This document shows, piece after piece, positions 15,457 to 24,371 of a DNA stretch of 43,444 bases. A program made the translations under genes and the position numbers. The notes beneath the pieces are model-generated. The model did no database searches, had not been told where the DNA came from, and saw only the letters and a list, made by a program, of their open reading frames with translations. The DNA is from Meiothermus sp. (GTDB taxonomy: Bacteria > Deinococcota > Deinococci > Deinococcales > Thermaceae): the NCBI RefSeq assembly GCF_025060375.1, contig NZ_JANXCG010000039.1, positions 1 to 43,444 on the forward strand. The letters run 5' to 3'. Within the stretch, counting starts at the first letter, position 1. Each line of letters begins with the position of its first letter.

Positions 15457-18223
15457 GGGCCCGGCGGAGTATCTGGGGGGCAAACTCACCCAAGGCCCGC
15501 AAAAACCCCGTTACCCCGCGGGCCCGCCCCGGGGTGATGTAGACCGGCACCCCCAGCTGCTCTGCCGCAAGGCGCACCGGTTCGGAAAGGTCGTGGCCCA
15601 CATAGCTGCTGATGATCATCAGGCCGTGGGCCCGCTCGAGCCGGCTGTGGATACGCCGGATGACCTCTCGGCCAGCAGCGTAGCTGTCCGAGTCGAACCA
15701 GTCCAGCTTAAGCCCCTGCCCCTCCAGGATGGGGCTCAGGCGGCTGCGAAGCTGGGTGTGCCCCCCAACCACGATGAGGTACTCCCCGTGGAAACGCGGC
15801 AACCCCTCCCGCATCAGGCCCTCAGGGGTAGCCCCAGCCAAGGCATCAGGGGTGCCCTCCAGGAGGGAGAGGGCCTTCGAGGTAGCCTTGAGCTCCTCCA
15901 GGTAGAGCTGCAGGTCGGGGTCGGTGGGGTTCAAAAAGAGCAGGTTCCGCAAAATCTCCCGCGAAAGCGCCAGGTCCTTCTCCCAGTAGTAGGCGATTTC
16001 CAAGGCCTTGCGCCAGGTTTCAGCAGCCTTCTGGTAGGCTCCGGTGCGCTCGTAGTGCTCGGCCAGGTCGTAGAGCACTTCCAGGGCCTCGGGATTACGG
16101 GAGAGCTCGGAGAGCAGCAACCCCTCGGCCCCCAGGGCCTGCCCAGCGCTGTAGAGGGCGGCCAGGTACTGGCCCCGTACCGCCTGGGCCTCGTGGCTTT
16201 GGGAGAAGTTGCGGGAGAGGCGGTAGGCCCGCTCGAGGTGCTCCAGGGGAGGCTCAGGGGTCTCCTCCAGACTCTGAGCTAGCATGCGAAAGGCCTCCCA
16301 AGGACCCTCCAGGGTTTCCACCAGCCTCAAGACCGGCTCCACATCGCTAAAGTGCTGCAGCCCAGCCTCACGCACCCGCCCCAAAAACTCGCGGGCCAGC
16401 ACCGGCTCCCCAGCCTCCAGGGCCTCCTGGGCCAGCTCAAAGAGCTGGGTCACCGGGTAGGCTCGGTGGGCGTGGGCCCGCTTGTGGTCCCCCAGCACCT
16501 CCAGCACTGGGTACCCTAAGGCCCGCTTGGAGAGGGCCAGCAGGTGGTAGGCCAGCCCTGCGGGCTCGCCCCGGGAGGCCCGTGCGGCCCGCTCGAGGTA
16601 GCGCACCGCCTCGGCATGCCGCCCTTCCCGGTGGCGCAGCATCCCCAGGGCCAAAAGGGCGGTGGCGTCCTCCGCCCGGGCCACCGCATCGGTCAGGTAG
16701 GGTTCCACCCCCTTCAGGTCAGCCAAGGGCACGCTGTCCAGGGCCTCCGGCCCCCGCACCTTCAGGCCCGCCAGCGCCAACCCCAGCGCCCCGTGCGACT
16801 CTCCAAGGACATAAAGCCGCTGGGCGTAGCGGGCCGCCCGGCCCCAAAGCCCCTGCTGCAGGGCGGCCTGAAGCCCGAGGCGCAACAGCCCGCGGGTGAG
16901 CAGCTCGGGCGAGAGGTCCTCCACGAACTCCACCCGACGGCTCACCTCACTCCACTCTCCCTCCCGGCAGAGCCGTAGCACCCGCTCCTCGGTGCGCTCG
17001 AGGGCGGCCTTCAGGTAGATCTCCGCCTCAGGCAGGCCGCACTCCCAAAGCTGGCGCAGGGCATCCGAAAGTCGGCCTAGCCCCAGGTACGCCTTGCCCA
17101 AGGCCAATCTGAAGCGACCTCCCCGGCTAGCCAGGGCTTCCAGGCGGGGCAGAGCCCGCTGGTAGTCCTCCAGCTCGGCCCAGCACAGCGCCCGCAAGTC
17201 CTCGGCCTCCGGCCGGCCTGCCCGGGCCAGGGCCTCTTCGGCCTCCGCGTAGCGCGAAAGCGCCAGCAGGGCCCGGCCGCGCAGGTAGGCCAGCTCACCA
17301 ACAGCCCCTGGAGGCACCCGATCCAACACCCCGGCGTAGTCCCCCGCCTCGAGCAGGGCCCAGACTTCCTGCGGGCTGGTAGGGGGCACCTGGAGGGGAG
17401 GCTCGGGCGAAATACGGATGGGGCCTGGGGCCATCTCCTCCATCGGGGCCAGGGCCTCGGGCATCCGCGCGGTAATCAGCGTGTAGTCCCCGTCGCCCAC
17501 CTGGCCTACCCCGGTGAACCCCAGCCTCTCCAGGGCCCGCACCACCGCCTTTGGGTTCTTCCCCAGGAAGGGGCCGTGCCCGTAGACCAAAAGCCCTCCG
17601 GGCCGCAGGAGCCCTTCCAGGCCCCGCAAACGTTCTACAAAGCGAAAGTGCTCTAAGTAGCGGCTCTCCTCCAGGGTAGGCCCAATCCCCCCCAGGTGGC
17701 CTTCCGGCAGGCAGGAAAGGAGCAGGACCGCGTCCATGGGGGGCAGTTCCAACCGCTGGGGGAACCACCCCTCATGCCAGGTCACCGCAGGGCCGGTGCG
17801 GGCCTGGCCCAGCGCCACGGCCTCGCCCACCCCCTCCAAGGCGTGCCACTCCAGCTCCGGCCGGGCCTCCTGGAGGAGCTTGACCAGGCCTCCGGTAAAG
17901 GCCCCCACCTCGAGCACCCGCCCCTCCTGGGGCAGGTGCTGCGGCAGGGTCTGCACGTAGAACTCAATGAAGGGGAGGTGCATGGCGTAGACCATGCCCT
18001 CCAATCGCTCGCGGGGGTGAAGCAACAGCTCGGAATAGAAACTTCGCACCGCGTCCAGGTCCCCGCCCTGGGCTGAAAGATATGCCTCCCAGGCGTTTAG
18101 AATCGGCCTTCGGCGCGAAGGGCTACCAATCCGCCGGGCCAGCTCCCGCTCGAAATGCCCCGGGGAAAGGGGGCTGTTCACGTGAAGCTGGCTACGAAAG
18201 TAGCGCCTGACCTGGGTATCCAC
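15446..18223 (-). CDS. Methyltransferase-like / TPR / DUF2325 fusion protein
   Basis: Three parts are visible in 925 residues. Residues about 75-260 resemble a SAM-dependent methyltransferase: [10 protein letters not shown] (103-112) is motif I, followed by an acidic strand end (LEWHALEG) and [13 protein letters not shown]. About 300-790 is helical repeat sequence with TPR spacing ([39 protein letters not shown]). The last 113 residues (813-925) match DUF2325: [47 protein letters not shown]. The start is GTG 18223, 6 nt after GGAGG; an ATG at 18322 is in frame but overlaps pxpBC and lacks a site. This fusion is new to me; the function is unknown. The TPRs suggest a scaffold and the ends suggest modification or sensing. 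Confidence 0.8.
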   Translation of the reverse strand: MDTQVRRYFRSQLHVNSPLSPGHFERELARRIGSPSRRRPILNAWEAYLSAQGGDLDAVRSFYSELLLHPRERLEGMVYAMHLPFIEFYVQTLPQHLPQEGRVLEVGAFTGGLVKLLQEARPELEWHALEGVGEAVALGQARTGPAVTWHEGWFPQRLELPPMDAVLLLSCLPEGHLGGIGPTLEESRYLEHFRFVERLRGLEGLLRPGGLLVYGHGPFLGKNPKAVVRALERLGFTGVGQVGDGDYTLITARMPEALAPMEEMAPGPIRISPEPPLQVPPTSPQEVWALLEAGDYAGVLDRVPPGAVGELAYLRGRALLALSRYAEAEEALARAGRPEAEDLRALCWAELEDYQRALPRLEALASRGGRFRLALGKAYLGLGRLSDALRQLWECGLPEAEIYLKAALERTEERVLRLCREGEWSEVSRRVEFVEDLSPELLTRGLLRLGLQAALQQGLWGRAARYAQRLYVLGESHGALGLALAGLKVRGPEALDSVPLADLKGVEPYLTDAVARAEDATALLALGMLRHREGRHAEAVRYLERAARASRGEPAGLAYHLLALSKRALGYPVLEVLGDHKRAHAHRAYPVTQLFELAQEALEAGEPVLAREFLGRVREAGLQHFSDVEPVLRLVETLEGPWEAFRMLAQSLEETPEPPLEHLERAYRLSRNFSQSHEAQAVRGQYLAALYSAGQALGAEGLLLSELSRNPEALEVLYDLAEHYERTGAYQKAAETWRKALEIAYYWEKDLALSREILRNLLFLNPTDPDLQLYLEELKATSKALSLLEGTPDALAGATPEGLMREGLPRFHGEYLIVVGGHTQLRSRLSPILEGQGLKLDWFDSDSYAAGREVIRRIHSRLERAHGLMIISSYVGHDLSEPVRLAAEQLGVPVYITPGRARGVTGFLRALGEFAPQILRRALKG

Positions 18224-18267
18224 CAACCACCTCCCGTAGGGGTATCTGCGTCCCGTAATTGGTGTGT

Positions 18268-18296
18268 ATTTTGGCAGGTCGTGCGCTATCTGTAAA
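18268..18296 (-). promoter_or_regulatory. Promoter of the methyltransferase-TPR-DUF2325 gene
   Basis: On the minus strand TTTACA (18291-18296), 17-bp spacer, CAAAAT (18268-18273); expected start near 18260, leaving about 38 nt of leader with the GGGAGGTGG site. The -35 abuts the pxpBC stop codon, so the gene is probably not simply part of the pxp operon. Confidence 0.5.
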
Positions 18297-19829
18297 CTAC
18301 ACAGGGTACTCCCAACCGCCATACCCCAAAGGGGTACCTCCCGCCCAAACGAAGCGCAGACCCTCTCCAGGACGAAGCTGGGCCAGCCGGGGCAGGTCGG
18401 CGGGGTGCACCTGGGCTGGCTTGGTATAGCCCCCCATCCGGCCTCGGTCGTTGAGCAGGACGATGGGCTGGCCCTGAGGGGTCATCTGGATAGCCCCCAG
18501 CGGCGTGGCCTCGCTGGTCAGCTCCCCCCCGGGCACCCAGGGCCCTTCCAGGCGCAGCCCCATCCGGTCGCCCGCCGCCAGGGTATAGGGCCCTGAGCAA
18601 AGGGCCTCCAGGGCCTCCGGGGTGAACTGGGGCCCCGGCAGCAACCGCACCACCGCGGGGACCAGCCGCGGCATCGGCCAGGCCCGACCGGGCCGCACCG
18701 GCCGAGGATGGTCCACCCCTAGCACATCCCCAGCCTGCAGGGGCCGACCGATCAGCCCCCGCACATCGGCCCCGGCACTTCCCCAGAAGCGCCGGCTCTC
18801 AAAGCCCCCTGCTAGGGCCAGGTAGCCCCGGGCACCCTCCGGCCGGCTCCTGAAGCCCAGCACATCCCCTCTCCGCAGGGCAAAGCTCTGGCCCGCCGCC
18901 AAGGGCTCGCCGTTGAGCAGCGGTTCCATACCGTAGCCTGCAAAGGCCACCACCACCGGCCTCAGCGCCTCCAGAAGGGGCCCCTTTAGGGTGAGCTCGA
19001 GCAGGGGCGTATGGGGCGGGTTGCCCACCAGGGCGTTGGCCACCCGAGCTGAGCGGGCGTCCAGCGCTCCCCCCGCGGCCAGCCCCAGGTGCCCGCCAAA
19101 CCGCCGGCCCCCATCCACCACCAGGTCCAGCAGGCCCGGCTCCAGCACCCGCAGCGCTGGGTAGCGGGGCTCAGAGGGAAGGAGCTCGAAGGGCTCCGGC
19201 AGGGGGGGAGTGGGGCCTTCCGCTGGGACGAAGCGCACCCGGTCGCCAGCCTGGAGGTAGAAGGGCTGGGGTCGGTGGGGGTTGTACATCTGCACCAGGG
19301 CCGTGCCCAGCAAGTGCCATCCCCCTGGGGAGGGCAGGGGGTAGATGCCGGTCTGATCGCCTGCGATGGCCACTGCATGGGCGGGAACCTGCGGGCGCGG
19401 GGTGGGCCGCCGGGGCAACCGCAGGCGCTCGGACAAGGGCCCCAGAAAGGGAAAGCCGGGGGTGAAGCCGGTGGCGAAGACCCGGTAGAGGGGCTCGCTG
19501 TGGAGCCGCACCACCTCCTGGGGGGAAAGCCCCGTGCGCTCAGCCACCCAGACCAGGTCTGGACCGTCGTAGCGGACGGGCACCTCCACCTCCCGGCCCT
19601 CCTCCCCCTCGGGCAACCCCCGCAGGGCCCGCTCCACCAGGCCCCGCAAACGGCCCAAAGAGGTCCTCTCAGCGTCAAACTCCAGGTAGAGGTTGCGGTA
19701 CCCCGGGACCAGATCGGTCACCCCAGCCGGTGGGCTATGGAGCAGGCGGCGGAACAGGGCCAGCATCCGGGCGTTGGCCTTTGGATCGAGTCCTTCGGAG
19801 AAGGCCAGGTACAAACCGCGCAGGGTCAT
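18297..19829 (-). CDS. 5-oxoprolinase subunits B and C fused (PxpB-PxpC)
   Basis: PxpABC hydrolyses 5-oxoproline (pyroglutamate) to glutamate using ATP. This 510-residue protein joins both small-subunit families. Residues about 1-210 are KipI/PxpB-like (GFTPGFPFLG at 121-130, GIYPLPSPGGWHLLG at 161-175). About 225-510 are KipA/PxpC-like (LRVLEPGLLDLVVDGGR, GLAAGGALD, ELTLKGP, LALAGG, RMGLRLEG, SEATPLGAIQMTPQGQPIVL). The two are usually separate genes or a fusion of this type; the reading frame is continuous here. ATG 19829 follows GAGGTGGGG, 17 nt after the pxpA stop. Its position behind pxpA and a TRAP transporter supports a pyroglutamate pathway. Confidence 0.88.
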   Translation of the reverse strand: MTLRGLYLAFSEGLDPKANARMLALFRRLLHSPPAGVTDLVPGYRNLYLEFDAERTSLGRLRGLVERALRGLPEGEEGREVEVPVRYDGPDLVWVAERTGLSPQEVVRLHSEPLYRVFATGFTPGFPFLGPLSERLRLPRRPTPRPQVPAHAVAIAGDQTGIYPLPSPGGWHLLGTALVQMYNPHRPQPFYLQAGDRVRFVPAEGPTPPLPEPFELLPSEPRYPALRVLEPGLLDLVVDGGRRFGGHLGLAAGGALDARSARVANALVGNPPHTPLLELTLKGPLLEALRPVVVAFAGYGMEPLLNGEPLAAGQSFALRRGDVLGFRSRPEGARGYLALAGGFESRRFWGSAGADVRGLIGRPLQAGDVLGVDHPRPVRPGRAWPMPRLVPAVVRLLPGPQFTPEALEALCSGPYTLAAGDRMGLRLEGPWVPGGELTSEATPLGAIQMTPQGQPIVLLNDRGRMGGYTKPAQVHPADLPRLAQLRPGEGLRFVWAGGTPLGYGGWEYPV

Positions 19830-19846
19830 GCGAAAGCAGCCCCACC

Positions 19847-20599
19847 TCAGTAGGTGCGGACGACAACCCCTTCGCGCTCCAGGGCCTCGCGCACCGCCTT
19901 TGCAATGGCCAGGGCCTGAGGGTTATCGCCGTGGATGCAGAGCGTCTGGGCCCGCACCGGCACCACCCCTCCGTCCACCGTCTCTACCTGGCCCCGCAAC
20001 ACCATCTGGACCGCCCGGCGGGCTGCCAATTCTGGGTCATGAATCCAGGCCCCTGGGGTCCCCCGAGGGGCCAGCCGGCCGTCTTGGGTATAGCCCCGCT
20101 CGGGAAAAGCCTCGGCCACGGTTCGCAGGCCCAGCCGCTGGGCCTCCACCTCGAGGGGGGTGCCGGGCAGCACCACCAGCGGCAGGCCGGGGTCGTAGTC
20201 CCGCACCGCCCTGGCGATGGCCGCGGCGGTGGGCGCATCCCGGGTAGCCCGGTTGTAAAGGGCTCCGTGGGGCTTCACGTGGTGCAGGGGCATTCCCGCC
20301 ACCCTGAGAAAGGCCGCCAAGGCCCCCACCTGGTAGAGCACGTCCGCGTAGACCTCCTCGGGCGTGGCGGCCATCTCCCGCCGCCCAAAGCCCACCAGGT
20401 CAGGGAAACCCGGGTGTGCCCCCACCGCAATCCCCGCCCGCTGGGCCAGCTCGAGGGTCCGCCTCATGGTGAGCGGGTCGCCCGCATGAAACCCGCAGGC
20501 CACGTTGACCGAACTGACCAGGGGGAAAAGCGCTTCGTCCAGGCCCAGCTTCCAGTTGCCGAAGGACTCGCCCGCATCAACGTTCAGGTCAATCCACAT
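19847..20599 (-). CDS. pxpA: 5-oxoprolinase subunit A (LamB/YcsF family)
   Basis: The 250-residue protein has the LamB/YcsF signatures: DLNVDAGESFGNW (4-16), SVNVACGFHAGDP (29-41), GAHPGFPD, VKPHGALYN, ERGY, DGG and CIHGDNP. PxpA forms 5-oxoprolinase together with PxpB and PxpC, fused in the next gene 17 nt downstream. Cytoplasmic. The ATG at 20599 lies 15 nt after dctM in the same direction. Family-wide use of ATP to open the lactam ring is established; that this operon handles imported pyroglutamate is inference from gene order. Confidence 0.92.
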   Translation of the reverse strand: MWIDLNVDAGESFGNWKLGLDEALFPLVSSVNVACGFHAGDPLTMRRTLELAQRAGIAVGAHPGFPDLVGFGRREMAATPEEVYADVLYQVGALAAFLRVAGMPLHHVKPHGALYNRATRDAPTAAAIARAVRDYDPGLPLVVLPGTPLEVEAQRLGLRTVAEAFPERGYTQDGRLAPRGTPGAWIHDPELAARRAVQMVLRGQVETVDGGVVPVRAQTLCIHGDNPQALAIAKAVREALEREGVVVRTY

Positions 20600-20614
20600 A
20601 CCGCCTCGCCGGGG

Positions 20615-21919
20615 CTACTGCCCCACCATGTTCCGCGGCAGCCAGGTCACAATCTCCGGGAAGGCCGTGATGATGGCCGCCGCCAGGAGCAACAGGAACA
20701 AAAAGGGCAGGGCCGAGCGGGCGATGGTAAAGATGTCCCGCCCCGAAAGACCCTGCAGCACGAACAGGTTGAACCCCACCGGCGGGGTAATCTGGGCCAG
20801 CTCCACCGCAATCACCAGGAAGATGCCAAACCAAAGCAGGTCAATCCCCACCGCCTTGGCCATCGGCAGAACGACCGAGGTGGTTAGCACAATGATGGAT
20901 ATGCCGTCCAAAAAGGCTCCAAGCACCAGAAAAAGCAGCATCAGCGTGGCCAAAAGGGCGTACTTGGATAGCCCCAGCTCCCCCACCCAGGCCGCCAGCG
21001 CCGCGGGGATGCCGGTAAAGCCCATGGCGATGGAGAGCACCGCTGCGCCGGCCAGGATAAACCCAATCATGCTGGTGGTGCGCACCGCACCCATCAGACT
21101 GTCCAGGAAGCTCTGCCAGGTCAGGCTGCGGGTCCCCAGGGCGATGAGAAGGGCTCCCAGCACCCCTAGGCTGGCCGCCTCGGTAGGGGTAGCCACACCG
21201 GTGTAGATAGAGCCGATAACCGCCACCACGAGGAGGAGCACCGGCAGAATTTTGAGCAGGCCACGTAGCCGCACCCCCAGCGGCACCGGGGGGTCAGGCG
21301 GAGGCATCCTCTTTGCGTTCAGGAGGCCTGCCAGCATCACCCAGGCCATGAACAGGAGCATCACCAGGAGGCCCGGCAGCAGCCCCGCGATGAAGAGCCG
21401 GGCCACCGAGACTTCAGCGGCCACCCCGTAGACGATCATCATCACCGAAGGGGGGATCAGAAGGCCCAGCGTGCCGGCGCCGGCCAGCGAGCCCAGGACC
21501 AGCCGCTCAGGGTAGCCGCGCCGCAAGAGCTCGGGCAGGGCAATTTTCCCCACGGTGGCCGTGGTAGCGGCTGAAGAGCCGATCACCGCCGCAAAGATAC
21601 CCGAGGCCAGGACATTGATGTGCAAAAGGCGGCCCGGGATGTTTCGCAACCAGGGCGAAAGCCCCTCGAAGAGGTCGGCGGCCAGGCGGGTGCGATAGAG
21701 GATCTCCCCCATCCAGATGAACATGGGCAGGGCCGCCAGGGACCAGCTCGAGACAGAGGCCCAGAGGCTGCTGGCCACGCTTGCCCCCGGTGGGGTGTTG
21801 GTGAAAAACTGAAGCCCTACCCAACCCACCCCCAGGAGGGCCAGGGCAATCCAGACCCCACCGCCTAGGAACAGAAACAGCAGCAGGACCAAAAAGAGGG
21901 CTACCTGGGTCAGCTCCAT
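20615..21919 (-). CDS. dctM: TRAP transporter large permease (DctM)
   Basis: The 434-residue, strongly hydrophobic protein is the ion-coupled translocating subunit of a tripartite ATP-independent periplasmic (TRAP) transporter. It shows the DctM-type repeats: AAVIGSSAATTATVGKIALP (about 115-134), GTLGLLIPPSVMMIVYG (about 154-170) and GVATPTEAASLGV; the second half repeats the fold and ends with the ITPPVGFNLFVLQG motif typical of the family. About a dozen membrane segments are expected. Start ATG 21919 is 3 nt after dctQ. The substrate is inferred from the attached 5-oxoprolinase genes, not from this protein. Confidence 0.93.
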   Translation of the reverse strand: MELTQVALFLVLLLFLFLGGGVWIALALLGVGWVGLQFFTNTPPGASVASSLWASVSSWSLAALPMFIWMGEILYRTRLAADLFEGLSPWLRNIPGRLLHINVLASGIFAAVIGSSAATTATVGKIALPELLRRGYPERLVLGSLAGAGTLGLLIPPSVMMIVYGVAAEVSVARLFIAGLLPGLLVMLLFMAWVMLAGLLNAKRMPPPDPPVPLGVRLRGLLKILPVLLLVVAVIGSIYTGVATPTEAASLGVLGALLIALGTRSLTWQSFLDSLMGAVRTTSMIGFILAGAAVLSIAMGFTGIPAALAAWVGELGLSKYALLATLMLLFLVLGAFLDGISIIVLTTSVVLPMAKAVGIDLLWFGIFLVIAVELAQITPPVGFNLFVLQGLSGRDIFTIARSALPFLFLLLLAAAIITAFPEIVTWLPRNMVGQ

Positions 21920-21922
21920 GGG

Positions 21923-22429
21923 CTACTCTTGCCCCCTGTCCTCGGAAAGGTAGCCCGGGAGCTCCCCCCTGAGCAGGGCCACCAGGGTATCGGCCAGGGC
22001 CACGCAAAAAATGCTCATGCCCAGCGCCAGAAAGCTCTGCGGCAGCCAAAGGGGCAGGGGCAGGAGCCCTGGGGCCAGGTCGCCGTATGCGTAGGAGTCC
22101 AGCACCAACCGCCAGAGGTGGAAGGCCGCGTACAGCGCGGCCAGCAAGGAGAGGCCCCCTGCCAAGACCTCCACCCAAAGCCGGGCCCGCCCGCGCAGCC
22201 GGCGCAGCAGTACCCCCACGCGGATGTGCCCCCCGGCCCGCAGGGTAGGAGCCAGGGCAAAGAAAACCGCCCCTGCCATGGCAAACCCCGCCAGCTCATT
22301 GGCCGAGGGGACCACGAGCCCCAACCGCCGCCCCACAATCTGGGCCAGGATGACGAGAAAGATAAACACCAACAGAATCCCGGCCAGGAAACCCGAAAGG
22401 CGATAGAGTTCGTCCAAGAACCTGCGCAC
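21923..22429 (-). CDS. dctQ: TRAP transporter small permease (DctQ)
   Basis: The 168-residue protein has four hydrophobic helices (about 12-32, 48-66, 88-110, 128-152) and the family-typical NELAGFAMAGAVFFALA and HIRVGVLL stretches of the small TRAP membrane subunit, which partners DctM. It lies between dctP and dctM, 3 nt from the latter and 71 nt from the former; the dctP-dctQ gap holds a stem-loop (22465-22479). Confidence 0.9.
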   Translation of the reverse strand: MRRFLDELYRLSGFLAGILLVFIFLVILAQIVGRRLGLVVPSANELAGFAMAGAVFFALAPTLRAGGHIRVGVLLRRLRGRARLWVEVLAGGLSLLAALYAAFHLWRLVLDSYAYGDLAPGLLPLPLWLPQSFLALGMSIFCVALADTLVALLRGELPGYLSEDRGQE

Positions 22430-22464
22430 CGAAGCCCCCTTTAGAGAGCAAGGGCCCCGGCACC

Positions 22465-22479
22465 AGGGGCAAAGCCCCT
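22465..22479 (-). other. Intercistronic stem-loop between dctP and dctQ
   Basis: AGGGGC-AAA-GCCCCT forms a 6-bp GC-rich hairpin with no T-run, 22 nt past the dctP stop. In binding-protein transporter operons such hairpins often protect the upstream mRNA so the binding protein is made in excess; that role is inferred here. Confidence 0.5.
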
Positions 22480-22500
22480 AGGGCGCCGCGGGCCGCAGGC

Positions 22501-23466
22501 CTACCTGCCCAGGTACTCCCGGTAGATCTTAACCCCAGTGGCCCCAGCCCGCCGGAGCCACTCGTTGACCATGGTCTCGCCCACCTTCCTCAGATCAGCC
22601 ACCAGCTGCGGGCTGGGCTGCGAGACCTGCATCCCCCGCTGGGCCAGGATAGCGGTCTTGCTGGCCGCCTCCTGCTGGCTGGCCTGCCAGCCCCGCTGCT
22701 CCGCCCGGCGCGCAGCCGCCAGCAGCGCTTCCCGGTCAGCGGGGCTCAGGGCCTCCAGGGCCCGCCGGTTCACGATGACCATGTTCTTGGGAATCCAGGC
22801 CCTAAGGTCGTAGTAGTAGCGGGCAAAGTCCCAAGCCTGGCTGTCCACCCCCGTAGAGGCAGAGGTGATCATCGCCGCGACGATGCCGGTGGCGAAGGCC
22901 TGGGGTATATCGGCGGCCTCCACCTGGGTGGGCACCATGCCGGTGAGTTCGGCGATCCGGGCGGTGGCCGGGTTGTAAGCCCGGAAGCGCACTCCCCGGA
23001 GGTCGGCCACGCTGTTCACCGGCTGCTTGGTGTAAAGACCCTGCCCGGGCCAGGGCACCGAGAACAGAAGTGCCATGCCCCGCCGTGAGAGCCAGCTCTC
23101 TATCTCGGGCCTAGAAACCCGGTAGAGCCGCTGGGCATCCTCGTAGCTGCTCACCAGGAAGGGGATGGAGTCCAGAGCGAAGATGGGGTTTTCGTTGGCC
23201 AGCAAGGAGATGAGCACCTCGCCCAGCTGCACCTGTCCGCTGCGCACCCCCGGCAGAATCTGGGGGTGAGGCAGCAGGGAGCCCCCGCTGTTGACCCGGA
23301 TGACCAGACGGCCCTGGGTGGCGCTCTCCACATCCCTGGCGAACTCGCGGATGTTTATGGTGTGGAAGTTCCCGTCGGGGTAGGGGGTCGCCATCGTCCA
23401 GGTCTGGGTCTGGGCACTGGCGATACCCAGGGCCAAGCCTACCAAAACTCCGATCCATCGCTGCAT
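22501..23466 (-). CDS. dctP: TRAP transporter solute-binding protein (DctP)
   Basis: The 321-residue protein has a signal peptide (cleavage after about ASAQ, residue 19) and the DctP fold. Residues TMATPYPDGNFHTI open the first lobe, and RFRAYN carries Arg162 in the position where TRAP binding proteins hold the carboxylate of their ligand. Periplasmic. AGGAGG lies just before ATG 23466, only 15 nt after iclR, so regulator and transporter are co-transcribed. Pyroglutamate is a credible ligand because pxpA and pxpBC follow and because related DctP proteins that bind pyroglutamate are known. Confidence 0.92.
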   Translation of the reverse strand: MQRWIGVLVGLALGIASAQTQTWTMATPYPDGNFHTINIREFARDVESATQGRLVIRVNSGGSLLPHPQILPGVRSGQVQLGEVLISLLANENPIFALDSIPFLVSSYEDAQRLYRVSRPEIESWLSRRGMALLFSVPWPGQGLYTKQPVNSVADLRGVRFRAYNPATARIAELTGMVPTQVEAADIPQAFATGIVAAMITSASTGVDSQAWDFARYYYDLRAWIPKNMVIVNRRALEALSPADREALLAAARRAEQRGWQASQQEAASKTAILAQRGMQVSQPSPQLVADLRKVGETMVNEWLRRAGATGVKIYREYLGR

Positions 23467-23481
23467 AAGACCTCCTTTGCG

Positions 23482-24297
23482 CTACGGCATCTTTGCCGCA
23501 AGCAACGCTAAAAAACCCTCGGGGTCGGCCTGCCATGCACCGGCAAAACCGAGCCGCCGCGACACCTCCCAGGCCGTCTGGTTCAGCGCGCGCAGGTACT
23601 CCCCGAGCCGCTCCTCCTCCCGGTACAAGGCCTCGGCCCCGGCCAGGCTCAAAGCCGCCAGCACCTCCCCCTCTGGCCCGCGAATGGGGGCGGCCAGCTC
23701 GGCAGAGTGGGGCTCGAGCTCGCCAAAACTGGCCGCAAAACCGGTCTTTCGGGTCTGCGCCAAGAGCTCCCGAAGCCGCGCCGGGTCCACCGGGGTGGCT
23801 GGGGTGTAGGCCCTGCGTTCGGCTGAGAAGACCGCTCGCTGCACCTCCTCCGGGGCAAAGGCCAGCAGGAGCCGGGTGGAGGCCCCGGCGTACAGGGGGG
23901 CCCGTCGGCCCGGGGCAATGTAGAGCCGGACCCTCCCCCGGGCCTCCAAGACCTCCAGGTACACCCCCTCCAGCCCATCCCGCACCACCCACTGCACCGA
24001 CTGGCCGGTCGCCTCGCGCAGGGCCTGCATCAGGGGTAGGGCCACTCCTCGAGCTGGGTAGGCCGCCTTGACCACAGCGCCCAGGTGGAGGAGGCGGGGA
24101 CCCAGGCGGTACCGCTCCCCCTCCCGCACCAGCATCCCGTGCCGCTCCAGCGCCCGGAGGCTACGCAAGCAGGTGGCCTTGGACCAGCCGCTGGCCCTCG
24201 CAAGCTCAGAAAGGCCCCAGTAGGGGCGCTCTTCGCTGAAAAAACCCAGCAAGCGAAGGGGACGCTCTAGGGTGGGGACGGCCTCAGCGGGTTTCAT
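23482..24297 (-). CDS. IclR-family transcriptional regulator
   Basis: The 271-residue protein has an N-terminal winged HTH (about 29-51, GLSELARASGWSKATCLRSL) and a C-terminal IclR effector domain (QSVQWVVRDGLEGVYLEVL; APLYAGASTRLLLAFAP; GFAASFGELEPHSAELAAPI). It is the first gene of the same-strand unit iclR-dctP-dctQ-dctM-pxpA-pxpBC and most likely controls that unit and itself, with pyroglutamate or a related acid as effector (inference). ATG 24297 follows TAGGTGGTT. A near-consensus promoter lies at 24338-24366. Slightly longer at the C-terminus than many family members. Confidence 0.9.
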   Translation of the reverse strand: MKPAEAVPTLERPLRLLGFFSEERPYWGLSELARASGWSKATCLRSLRALERHGMLVREGERYRLGPRLLHLGAVVKAAYPARGVALPLMQALREATGQSVQWVVRDGLEGVYLEVLEARGRVRLYIAPGRRAPLYAGASTRLLLAFAPEEVQRAVFSAERRAYTPATPVDPARLRELLAQTRKTGFAASFGELEPHSAELAAPIRGPEGEVLAALSLAGAEALYREEERLGEYLRALNQTAWEVSRRLGFAGAWQADPEGFLALLAAKMP

Positions 24298-24337
24298 TTA
24301 CCGAACCACCTAGCTGATGACTGAACCTACCAGAGTA

Positions 24338-24366
24338 AGGCTACACCCCACCGCCCGCCCTGTCAA
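24338..24366 (-). promoter_or_regulatory. Sigma-A promoter of the iclR-TRAP-pxp operon
   Basis: On the minus strand TTGACA (24361-24366, full consensus), 17-bp spacer, TAGCCT (24338-24343); start expected near 24331, about 34 nt before iclR. The pentamer GGTTC occurs twice just downstream, 20 bp apart, and might be part of an operator. Confidence 0.75.
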
Positions 24367-24371
24367 GGCGC

